From: Kamptonema sp. UHCC 0994
Lineage (GTDB): Bacteria > Cyanobacteriota > Cyanobacteriia > Cyanobacteriales > Microcoleaceae
Length of the DNA stretch: 64,000 nt
Reading direction: 5' to 3'
Assembly (NCBI RefSeq): GCF_029167235.1
Contig: NZ_JARFTR010000207.1
Span: 1-64,000 of the forward strand
The notes under the pieces were generated by a model, which did not search any database, was not told the DNA's origin, and saw only the letters and a list, made by a program, of their open reading frames with translations. Position 1 is the first letter of the stretch, and each line of letters begins with the position of its first letter. Below are positions 1 to 8,084 of this stretch, piece by piece. The translations under genes and the position numbers were made by a program.

Positions 1-27
1 GCAATTTCTATTTCTTTGAGAACTTAT

Positions 28-76
28 GTAACGCCGCCCTCTGGGCGGTAAATTACCGCCCAGAGGGCGGCGTTAC
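28..76. repeat. Palindromic dispersed repeat, GTAACGCCGCC family (copy 1)
   Basis: Two 23-base arms beginning GTAACGCCGCC and ending GGCGGCGTTAC form an almost perfect hairpin with a 3-base spacer. It lies just downstream of the NRPS stop codon, so it could also stop or stabilise that transcript, but it lacks a following T-run. Related copies are at 21984-22033, 38439-38488, 43471-43522, 55467-55516 and 63880-63928. Confidence 0.85.
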
Positions 77-92
77 ATCAGTTTAGCGGTTG

Positions 93-3000
93 CTATAACT
101 CAAATTCTTCACGTTCTTCATCGGTGTCGAAATCAATCTTTGCTCCTTGCACGTAGCGTAGAGCCTCCACTTGTTCCGCCAGGGTTTCTACTGTCGGTGC
201 TTGAAATAAGCTCTTCAAAGATAGTTCTACACCGAGGGTTTCTTGCAAACGAGAAATAACTCGGATTGCTAACAATGAATGTCCGCCTAAATCAAAGAAG
301 TTGTTACGAATACCAACTCGTTCTATCCTTAAAATCTCAGCCCAAACTTGAGCTAATTCTTGTTCTATAGGTGTACGAGGAGCAACGTAGTTTAATTCTA
401 GTTCTAGGTGATTTTGGATCGGATTTGGCAATGCCCGACGGTCGATTTTGCCATTAGGAGTTAACGGCATTTCGCCTAAGAAGACGAAAGTTGGGGGCAC
501 CATGTAGTCAGGTAGTTTTGATTTCAAAAAGCTCCGCAATTGCGGGATTAACTTATTGGATAATTTCTTCAGAGAGGGATTGGTTGCATAGCGGTTTAGA
601 GGTAAGGTGGTTCTTCTTGCTTCTGGGGGAGGAGCGATTTTCAGCGCTGGGGATTTCTCTGAGGTACGTCGTTGAAAAATTGCCTCAAAGTGGCCATTTT
701 TACTGCTGATGTCTGACCATTGTAGATTTACCGTATAGGGTAAACTCTCTTCTAAAGCCCACAAACTTTCGGGATGAATACCAGGGGGGATATTCTCTAA
801 GGCAGCAGTTAAGTCTCCTACTGTTGGTAAATTATCCTGATTTCTGAGCAATTTTAGAGCTTGTACTTCTTTCTGAAGCCGACTGTTAGGAACTCTTTTG
901 ATGCAATACAAATCTGGCTGATTTTCCTCCAGAATTTTTTGTACTGCTTCGAGAGTTAATTGTTCATCTTGCCAATCATGCCAGGTTGGTTCTACCACTG
1001 TTTGGGATTCTGGCTCGATGTATAGGAATACATCGTAGTGAACTTGAGTTGTTTCATTGAGAATGTGACCTCGGCGCAGTTGAAATTCAACTCGACCGAT
1101 CGCGGGAATCTGCTCTTCTAGGGCGTAAAAGAATCCCGGATCGATCATCAGTTCTTCTTCATTGGCAATGCGATATTCTAGGGCTTTTTTGAATTCTTCC
1201 AGAGGCATTAAGGCAGGCGATCGCTTCAAAAGGTCGGCTACATGACAGGCAGCTAATAGCCCATAACCTTGCACGTCTCCCACATAAAGACATCCTCCGG
1301 CTTTGACAGTCTTTACCGCATTTTCTAGCACTCGCCACAGATAGTTAATATCGGGTAAATGCTGACTGACAGAATTCATAATTACGGTGTCAAAAGAGGC
1401 TATTTCACTCTCGTCTAATTTGTCAGCTTCTCGGCAAGCGAGAGCAACCTGGCTTAGGTTCACTTCAGGACTTTTGACGGTTTTTCCTAGTTCCTGAATT
1501 ACTAATTCTGCGTAATCTGTTCCTAAGAAATAGCTACAGTGAGGCGCAACTCTCAATAATATCTGACCGCAGCCGCAGCCAATTTCCATCGCGCGATCTG
1601 GTTTTAAGCTAAGAATCCGATCGACGGTGGGATTTAACCATTGTTTGACTTGTTCTTCTAAAGCGTCCATTTCATCAGCTTTAGTCAGCTTTGCTAAGTC
1701 ATCTAACTGCCAATCCGAGTCGGCGTTTTCGATCAGAACTTGTGAGAGTCCCAGAAACAAAAAGGCAACATCATCTAATTGAGAGTTGGGCGATTTCCAA
1801 TCTTTTGATTTCTGGTTAGAGAGATTTTCATACCCAGATTTGTAGAGGTCATCCCATTTTTGATGCCATTCTGCTACTTGTTCGCTACTAGCATCAACTC
1901 CGGTTTCTGGATCGGCGATCGCGCTGAGATCCCCCGGTACCACATAGGCGACTAAAGCTTTCTCGCCAGGGACATCTTCGCGGGCTACTACTGCATTTTC
2001 TTGGACGGCGGGATATTGAGCTAAAACTGATTCGATCTCGCCTAGTTCAATGCGGAATCCGCGAACTTTTACTTGATTATCAATCCTGCCTAAATATTCG
2101 ATATTGCCATCAGGTAAATAGCGGGCTAAATCTCCAGTTTTATAAAGGCGATCGCTACTTTGATTGCTAAAGGGATTAGCAATAAACTTTTCGGCTGTTA
2201 ATTCGGGCCGATTCAGGTATTCCCTCGCTAAACCTGCACCGCCAAGGTGCAATTCCCCAGCTACGCCGATGGGGACTGGTTGTAAGTGAGAGTCGAGAAT
2301 ATAAGTTTGGGTATTGGCAATTGGCCTGCCAATTGATGGCGGTTGTTTTGCTCCTTTTTCGACTAAGGTAAAGGTTGAATAGGTGGTGTCTTCCGAAGGG
2401 CCGTAGAGGTTAAATAGCTGTTCGATACTCCCAGTTTCATACAGCCGTTGCGCTAATGTTTGAGAAAGGGGTTCTCCTGCTAAGTTGACTGTTTTTACAT
2501 TGGCAGGGATACCGATTCTGACTAATTCTGCGATCGCAGAGGGAACTGTATTCACCAATGTAACTGCTTTGACGGCCGGTAAGCTAGGCAGGTGCAAGGC
2601 ATTCTCTGCGACGATGACTTTGCCACCGCAGCTTAGAGGTACAAATATCTCAAATACTGAGAGGTCAAAGCAGATAGAAGTTGAGGCTAAAACTCCTGCT
2701 AGTTGTTGGGGTGAAAATACGCTTCTGGCCCAGTCAATAAAGGCAATGGGACTATGATGTTCGATCGCAACACCTTTAGGTCGGCCTGTGGAACCGGAGG
2801 TGTAGAGTAAGTAAACTAAGTTAGCGGGCGAACTCTGGTTTGTGGGGTTATTCTGGTTGTAGGATGCGATCGTTGGCCAGTCGCGATCGAGGCAAATGCG
2901 ATTTGCCGCCGATGCCGGCAATTCTGCTAGCAATTTTTCCTCAGTTAAGAGCACAGAAATTTGTGCATCTTGGAACATGAATTCTAGCCGATCTTGAGGA

Positions 3001-4709
3001 TAGGCTGGATCTAAGGGTACGTAAGCACCGCCTGCTTTTAAAATTCCTAACAATCCTATTAACATTTCTAGGGAACGATTGACGCAGATCCCCACTAGCA
3101 CTTCCGGCCCTACTCCTAATGTTTGTAAATAGTGTGCCAGTTGATTAGCTTTGACGTTTAATTCCCGATAAGTGAGTTGTTGGTCGTCAAAGATTGCAGC
3201 TACGGCTTCCGGGGTGCGTTCTACCTGCGCTTCAAATAATTGGTGAACGCATTGAACTTTCGGTAGTTCTTTCTGAGTCTGATTCCAAGCTGTCAAGATT
3301 TGAGCTTTTTCATCGCTCGGTAAAATCGGAAGTTCGTAGATTTTTTGCTGGGTATCGGTGGCAATTCCTGCTAGTAAAGTTTCAAATTCTTCCAGGCGAC
3401 GGCGGATCGTTTCAGCCGTAAATAAATCAGTATTATACTGACATTCTAAAATCAGTTTGTCGCCCAAATCTACAGCATTGATGAACATCTCAAAATTCTC
3501 AGAAATTCTGGGATTTGAGAAAAATTCTGCCTCTAAACCATCAAACTGAAGGCTATTACCCTTTAGAGGTTGATCGATATTAAAAATCACCGAGACGAGG
3601 GGAATTCGGCTGGGATCTCGCGGCAGATTTAATTGTTTAAGGACGCTACCAAAGGTCATTTGTTGGTGTTCGTAAGCGTCTAAAATAGCGGCTCTTCGCT
3701 GTCGTAGGTAATCGCTAAAGGGTCGATCTGGTTCAATTTCGGTTCGCAGTGGTAGTAAATTTACGCAATGACCTACCAGTTGGTTTTTCTCAGCAAATAG
3801 TTGACCTGCGGTCGGCATTCCTACTACTAAGTCTGTTTGTCCCGATATCCGGTAGAGAAAGATTTCAAAGGCCGCGAACACGGTATTTACGAAACTACAT
3901 CCGAGTTTTGCACCTGCGCGTTTAAGCGGTGTCACAACAGAGGCATTAATTTCCCAATCTTCCCGTAAAGAGTTGTAACTTCGGAAAGGAGGTCGCGATC
4001 GATCTATGGGAAGATTGAGGACGGGAACTTGATTAGCAAACTTTTCTATCCAGTAGTTTTCAGCGGCGCGAACTTCTGAGGAATTTTCTTGTTGCTGCTG
4101 TAATAATGCGTATTCGCTGAAGCGTTCGGGTACGGGTAAATTAGGGGAAATACCTTGTTTTAAGGCTGAATAAATTGCGGCTAAATCTGGGATCATTACC
4201 CCCCATGACCAACCATCGCAGATAATGTGGTGAGCAGTAATTGTTGTCAGGTGTTCTTCGGCTTGCAATTTGATAATTTGCACGCGCAATAGGGGGCCAT
4301 GTTCGAGATTGAAAGGTTGCTCAACGGCTTGTCGCCGCAGTGCTGCAAGTTGGGTTTCTCGCTCTTTTTCGCTTAATTTTGATAAGTCAATTAAGGGAAT
4401 TTCCAGGTTGAGAGATTCTGTGATACAAAGGGTGGAGCCATCGGCACTTAAGGTAGTCCGTAGCGCTTCGTGTCTTTGCACAATTTCTTGAAAGGAAGAA
4501 CGGAGTATTTCTAGATTGAGGGGGCCGCGTAACCGCAGGGATTGGGATTCATTAAAGGCACAATTGGCTTCATCTCCCATTTGTACGGATAGCCAAATTT
4601 CTTTTTGTGCTTCTGTTGCCGGTGCTGTCAGCAAGATTTCACCGCTAGCAAATGGATCGAACTCGACGGCGGTTTCCTTGAATTGTGAATTTAATAACTC
4701 GTTATTCAT
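93..4709 (-). CDS. Single-module nonribosomal peptide synthetase (C-A-MT-PCP)
   Basis: An NRPS module that activates one amino acid, methylates it, condenses it with an upstream acyl group and holds it as a thioester. Domains in order: condensation (about 25-450, active-site HHIICDG at 160-166), adenylation (about 480-900 and about 1390-1450; A3 motif YTSGSTGRPKG near 636), a SAM methyltransferase inserted between the late A motifs (about 940-1330; EIGCGCG near 1042), and a carrier domain (GGHSL, Ser about 1478). The methyltransferase position is typical of N-methylating modules. Binding-pocket residues aligned by eye to GrsA read DLFNNALTYK. From memory this resembles the alanine code of microcystin McyA module 2, so (N-methyl)alanine or glycine is a guess. 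There is no thioesterase, reductase or epimerase domain, so the chain must be passed on or released by a protein outside the window. It lies 88 bp downstream of the JmjC gene on the same strand. Confidence 0.95.
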   Translation of the reverse strand: MNNELLNSQFKETAVEFDPFASGEILLTAPATEAQKEIWLSVQMGDEANCAFNESQSLRLRGPLNLEILRSSFQEIVQRHEALRTTLSADGSTLCITESLNLEIPLIDLSKLSEKERETQLAALRRQAVEQPFNLEHGPLLRVQIIKLQAEEHLTTITAHHIICDGWSWGVMIPDLAAIYSALKQGISPNLPVPERFSEYALLQQQQENSSEVRAAENYWIEKFANQVPVLNLPIDRSRPPFRSYNSLREDWEINASVVTPLKRAGAKLGCSFVNTVFAAFEIFLYRISGQTDLVVGMPTAGQLFAEKNQLVGHCVNLLPLRTEIEPDRPFSDYLRQRRAAILDAYEHQQMTFGSVLKQLNLPRDPSRIPLVSVIFNIDQPLKGNSLQFDGLEAEFFSNPRISENFEMFINAVDLGDKLILECQYNTDLFTAETIRRRLEEFETLLAGIATDTQQKIYELPILPSDEKAQILTAWNQTQKELPKVQCVHQLFEAQVERTPEAVAAIFDDQQLTYRELNVKANQLAHYLQTLGVGPEVLVGICVNRSLEMLIGLLGILKAGGAYVPLDPAYPQDRLEFMFQDAQISVLLTEEKLLAELPASAANRICLDRDWPTIASYNQNNPTNQSSPANLVYLLYTSGSTGRPKGVAIEHHSPIAFIDWARSVFSPQQLAGVLASTSICFDLSVFEIFVPLSCGGKVIVAENALHLPSLPAVKAVTLVNTVPSAIAELVRIGIPANVKTVNLAGEPLSQTLAQRLYETGSIEQLFNLYGPSEDTTYSTFTLVEKGAKQPPSIGRPIANTQTYILDSHLQPVPIGVAGELHLGGAGLAREYLNRPELTAEKFIANPFSNQSSDRLYKTGDLARYLPDGNIEYLGRIDNQVKVRGFRIELGEIESVLAQYPAVQENAVVAREDVPGEKALVAYVVPGDLSAIADPETGVDASSEQVAEWHQKWDDLYKSGYENLSNQKSKDWKSPNSQLDDVAFLFLGLSQVLIENADSDWQLDDLAKLTKADEMDALEEQVKQWLNPTVDRILSLKPDRAMEIGCGCGQILLRVAPHCSYFLGTDYAELVIQELGKTVKSPEVNLSQVALACREADKLDESEIASFDTVIMNSVSQHLPDINYLWRVLENAVKTVKAGGCLYVGDVQGYGLLAACHVADLLKRSPALMPLEEFKKALEYRIANEEELMIDPGFFYALEEQIPAIGRVEFQLRRGHILNETTQVHYDVFLYIEPESQTVVEPTWHDWQDEQLTLEAVQKILEENQPDLYCIKRVPNSRLQKEVQALKLLRNQDNLPTVGDLTAALENIPPGIHPESLWALEESLPYTVNLQWSDISSKNGHFEAIFQRRTSEKSPALKIAPPPEARRTTLPLNRYATNPSLKKLSNKLIPQLRSFLKSKLPDYMVPPTFVFLGEMPLTPNGKIDRRALPNPIQNHLELELNYVAPRTPIEQELAQVWAEILRIERVGIRNNFFDLGGHSLLAIRVISRLQETLGVELSLKSLFQAPTVETLAEQVEALRYVQGAKIDFDTDEEREEFEL

Positions 4710-4797
4710 TTCTCAACTTTCAATGAATTGGCAAAGCGATCGAACATTTCTGTGTTTATTGTAGTGGAGATTTAAAAATATCTCCACTAGCCGTTAG

Positions 4798-5676
4798 CTA
4801 TCTTGTCCCACTCAACCTTTCACTAGCCGTCATTAAAGAGCCCAAAACTGTTAAATAAGCCTCGATCATTCTCGATCTGATCGGATATTTTTTTCTCCGA
4901 CCAGTCACGCATTCGTTGATGAAAAAATCCCAGTTGGATTGACAAAGCTGATCGAAGGCGACTGAAATTGTGACTGTTAGCGATCGCGCAGTATGATACC
5001 AACCACAGGGAATAAACATGGTTTCACCGGCTGAGATGATGACAGTCGTTGGGGTTGCTTGAGCAAAAAGTGGGTATTTTTTAAGATCGGGATTGTGGTG
5101 ATTCTCAATGTCAGATAACCAAGGAGAGTCTTTCCGAGGGTAAAGATAAGGCTGCTGCTCTGGTGGAAATAGTGTAAATTCCTTTTCACCATACACTTGG
5201 CTAATAAACGCATACAAACCTAGGTAATCATAATGTAGGTAAGGAAATTCTCCGCCTGGCCCCCCAAAAAAAATTTCTAAATCATATAAACTATTCAAGC
5301 ATACGCTAGGGATTAAGGGATTAGAAGTGCGATCGGGGATAGTAATGCTAGGTCTAGGAGTCACATAAGGTACTAATTCTGCAAATTCTTTGCGTAAGTC
5401 CATCTTCAAAGGATAAGGAGCGGGGTTGTCTTTGGTTGAATTGACCAAGAGATCCATCAAGTCCGCAACATTGTAAGGTTTATCCCCAAGAACAATGATT
5501 CTGTCAGCAAAGTTTTCTTTGAAAAATTCCGGTGTAAACTCTGTTGTTGCTCGCCAATCTTTTGAAAGATCCGTAATAATTACGGGTTTATTCGGATTGC
5601 GGTATTCGTCCACAAATTCTTGATGAGTTAGACCACTGCGGCGATCTACCTGCAATTTTTGTGTGGTTGTAGTCAT
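4798..5676 (-). CDS. JmjC/cupin-like Fe(II)/2-oxoglutarate oxygenase
   Basis: A 292-aa cupin-like protein of the JmjC family, which usually hydroxylates amino-acid side chains using Fe(II), 2-oxoglutarate and O2. The metal-binding triad is visible: H148-x-D150 in LHYDY and H228 in GWYHTARSL, with GETMFIPCGWYH forming the last strands. No signal peptide. It is the first gene of an apparent two-gene operon with the NRPS, suggesting that it tailors the amino acid or peptide made there (for example beta-hydroxylation). That role is inferred from neighbourhood only. Starting at MTTTTQK gives a normal family length. Confidence 0.88.
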   Translation of the reverse strand: MTTTTQKLQVDRRSGLTHQEFVDEYRNPNKPVIITDLSKDWRATTEFTPEFFKENFADRIIVLGDKPYNVADLMDLLVNSTKDNPAPYPLKMDLRKEFAELVPYVTPRPSITIPDRTSNPLIPSVCLNSLYDLEIFFGGPGGEFPYLHYDYLGLYAFISQVYGEKEFTLFPPEQQPYLYPRKDSPWLSDIENHHNPDLKKYPLFAQATPTTVIISAGETMFIPCGWYHTARSLTVTISVAFDQLCQSNWDFFINECVTGRRKKYPIRSRMIEAYLTVLGSLMTASERLSGTR

Positions 5677-6285
5677 GGTGATTTTTTCTTCCTTGTGGTG
5701 TTGTCTTATCTAGTAAAGAGTTTTTCTGGTTGAGGATTGGTCGAGAACAGGAACTGAGAACAGCAAGGGATAAACTGTGCGTTTACAGTTGTAACAGTCT
5801 AGGGAGTATAGACGCTTTCAATATGCCATACTGACAGTAACATAGTTAAAATGGCTGTGTAAAGATAGACTGAGGAGAAAAGTTCCTGCTCGCAGGCGAT
5901 CGGGCTAATATTTTCTAGATGGATTTTTCTATTTACTTATGTCTAGCTCCCAAGAGCGCTGGTGATGAAAATATCTGGAATGCACCTACGACAACTATTA
6001 TAGCGCTCTGTCTTTTGTTGGCAATACTTTTATGTACTAGATTCGATTTCAATAACAGCTTTACTCACTCTTTACAATGCGCCATATTCCTTAACAAAAT
6101 CAACATATTTCTTACCTGTTGAGTGTTAACAATTCTTAACTCCAGCTATTCTTTTTAATTGATAATAACTACTTGACGATAAAAGAGTTATGTACAAGTC
6201 TTATTTCCTTAGCTTTTCTAATAACTGCTTCTATTATCTTCTTAAGATTGGCTTGGTGACTGGATTTTGTCTGAGTTAAACTCTC
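5677..6285. other. Intergenic region without a supported gene
   Basis: About 600 bp between the divergent jmjC start and the MITE-like element. It must hold the promoter of the jmjC-NRPS operon. A 67-codon ORF at 5919-6122 has no ribosome binding site or recognisable protein pattern. I see no other feature. Confidence 0.5.
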
Positions 6286-6471
6286 ATATCATGTCCGGCA
6301 AATTACTTACGATCTGTCATTGCGAGCGAAGCGAAGCAATCGCCTAGTCTCTGCGATTGCTTCGGGCTTAGTTTGCTTCGCTGCGCTCGCAACACCCTCA
6401 GATTGCTTCGGAAGCCTCGCAACTGCGCTTCGCTTGGCTCGCAATGACAAGTATTTAACCGGACATGATAT
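6286..6471. repeat. MITE-like element with 13-bp terminal inverted repeats
   Basis: A 186-bp element bounded by perfect 13-bp inverted ends, ATATCATGTCCGG and CCGGACATGATAT. Inside are nested arms starting TGTCATTGCGAGCGAAGCG and ending GCTCGCAATGACA, so almost the whole element can fold on itself. It has no coding capacity. The TGTCATTGCGAGCGAAG module is a short repeat found in many bacteria. It lies next to the 3' end of tmRNA. Confidence 0.8.
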
Positions 6472-6539
6472 CACCTACTGAAAATACCCTCATCAAAACA
6501 AAATACCCCCACCTCGAAAGGTGAAGGTATTTAACTTAA

Positions 6540-6928
6540 TGGAACTGGGCAGAATCGAACTGCCGTCCAAAGCGGGTATTAGCTTCCCGATCGCTCACAG
6601 GTTTAGCCTATCTGATCCTTTAGGCGGGAACTATCCATTGTCCCGGATTGTGGGATGCTCTGGTAAATTCTTTCCAAGATTAGCCTACCAGAGGAAACTA
6701 ATTAGGGCATCCGTTGGGGTTTTGTCTGTAATCCTTAACGGAGTCAAACTACAGACGCTCGAACCGTGTTATGGGTTATTAAGCAGCTACAGTAGCGGCT
6801 TTACGAGCAAAGGGTACAATGTTGTTTGCACTTATTGTTTGTTGAGCCCGGTATTTCCGAGAGAAGACTCACTCTCGACCTGCATCACGGAGTAGCGTTC
6901 GCCACCCTGTCGAAACCATTACAGCCCC
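6540..6928 (-). ncRNA. ssrA: Transfer-messenger RNA (tmRNA)
   Basis: tmRNA rescues stalled ribosomes and tags the unfinished protein for degradation. The 5' end GGGGCTGTAATGG pairs with the 3' end CAGTTCC plus discriminator A to form the tRNA-like acceptor stem, and a T-arm with GTTCGATTC precedes it. The tag frame (6829 down to 6779, including the stop) reads ANNIVPFARKAATVAA, the cyanobacterial ANNIV...VAA type. One-piece, non-permuted form. CCA is not clearly encoded. Ends are set by the acceptor pairing and may be off by a few bases. Confidence 0.96.
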
Positions 6929-6944
6929 TTGTTTGCATATATCC

Positions 6945-6973
6945 ATCATAGACAAGTTTTTTTGTCAAGTCAA
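6945..6973 (-). promoter_or_regulatory. Probable sigma70-type promoter of ssrA
   Basis: Reading leftward, TTGACT (6968-6973), a 17-base spacer and TATGAT (6945-6950) lie 16 bases before the mature tmRNA 5' end, a good consensus fit for a strongly expressed RNA. It sits directly beside the stop codon of the TPR gene. Confidence 0.6.
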
Positions 6974-6980
6974 GGGCAAA

Positions 6981-7799
6981 CTACTGCAAATGCAAAAATT
7001 TATCCAATGCAGCCACAACCGCAGGCGGCCAGCGGCGGATGGTTGCCACCCAATTTAGGTCTTTATAACGACCATCAAGCCCAACAGCCGCCACCCAATT
7101 ACTCTCAGCTTCTCCATGCTGTCCCGTTTCCCAAAGGGCCGCAGTTAATGCTGCTCGCATATCAGCAAATTTCGGGTATCGGCGCACTAAATTTTTCATT
7201 GTGGTGATGGCTTCAGCAGTTTCGCCAGTTTGGTAAAGAGCGAGGGCGTAATTAGCACGGGCAAAGGCGTATTCGGGAGCTAAGTCAGCAGCTTTGCGGT
7301 AGTCTGCGATCGCCTTTTCCCAATCTCCTAAACCCGCCTCTGCATTCCCTCGATTATTGTAAGCGGCTGGATCTTCGGGGTCTAATTCCAGTACATGATT
7401 ATAAGATGCGATCGCCTCTGACCATCGCCCCAAACCTTCTAAAGCCGTACCGCGATTCAAATAAGGATCGGGAGCATCAGGAGCTAATTCACTCGCTTTT
7501 TCATAGTCTGAAAGCGCCTCTTCTAGCTTATTTTGACTTACCCTAGAATTGCCGCGATTGCTCCAAGCTGGCGCAATTTCTGGGAACTTGTCAATAATCT
7601 GCGTCCAGAAACCTTCAGCATTAACAAAATTTCCCTCATTTGTAGCACTAAAAGCCTTTTGTACCAATTCCCCCAATTCTTCCTGGGGATTAGCTGTCTC
7701 TGGTGTTGAGGAAAGCGCGATCGCGTGAGTTAAATTACTAAACCAAGTGACCGCGATCACTAACGAAATAGTTAAAGATGTCAAAATTAAACGAATCAT
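6981..7799 (-). CDS. Exported tetratricopeptide-repeat protein
   Basis: A 272-aa protein with an N-terminal hydrophobic segment (about residues 1-27, signal peptide or anchor) followed by five or six TPR units from about residue 45, for example AWSNRGNSRVSQNKLEEAL and AYNNRGNAEAGLGDWEKAI. TPRs form helical scaffolds for protein-protein contacts, here presumably on the lumenal or periplasmic side. The partner is unknown. It is upstream of ssrA on the same strand, but ssrA has its own likely promoter, so no functional link is implied. Confidence 0.85.
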   Translation of the reverse strand: MIRLILTSLTISLVIAVTWFSNLTHAIALSSTPETANPQEELGELVQKAFSATNEGNFVNAEGFWTQIIDKFPEIAPAWSNRGNSRVSQNKLEEALSDYEKASELAPDAPDPYLNRGTALEGLGRWSEAIASYNHVLELDPEDPAAYNNRGNAEAGLGDWEKAIADYRKAADLAPEYAFARANYALALYQTGETAEAITTMKNLVRRYPKFADMRAALTAALWETGQHGEAESNWVAAVGLDGRYKDLNWVATIRRWPPAVVAALDKFLHLQ

Positions 7800-8084
7800 A
7801 GCGAGCTCAGAAGTTCAATTTTACTTTACTTAATTATTAACTTAAATTGTCTACAATTTGGGTTTTTATATAATTCAAACTTAGCTACACTATATTCAGC
7901 ATTTACTATCGGCAATTAGAGAGTAAGATCGCGCTACTGCGATCGAGACTCCCAGCCGCGTTCTCATCCGCTTCAATCTCGCTTGGCGCTTAAGGTTATT
8001 TTCTAACTCTCATCAGCCTTGCTATAGATTGAAAAACATCACAAGTATAGCCCGCCGCGCACGCAGGCGTACCTCAAAAAATTT

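Noticed and set aside
5919-6122. 67-codon ORF
   Set aside because: No ribosome binding site, no recognised pattern and unusual composition; probably chance.
6521-6895. 124-codon ORF on the plus strand
   Set aside because: It runs antisense through the tmRNA gene and encodes nothing protein-like; the RNA gene explains the sequence.
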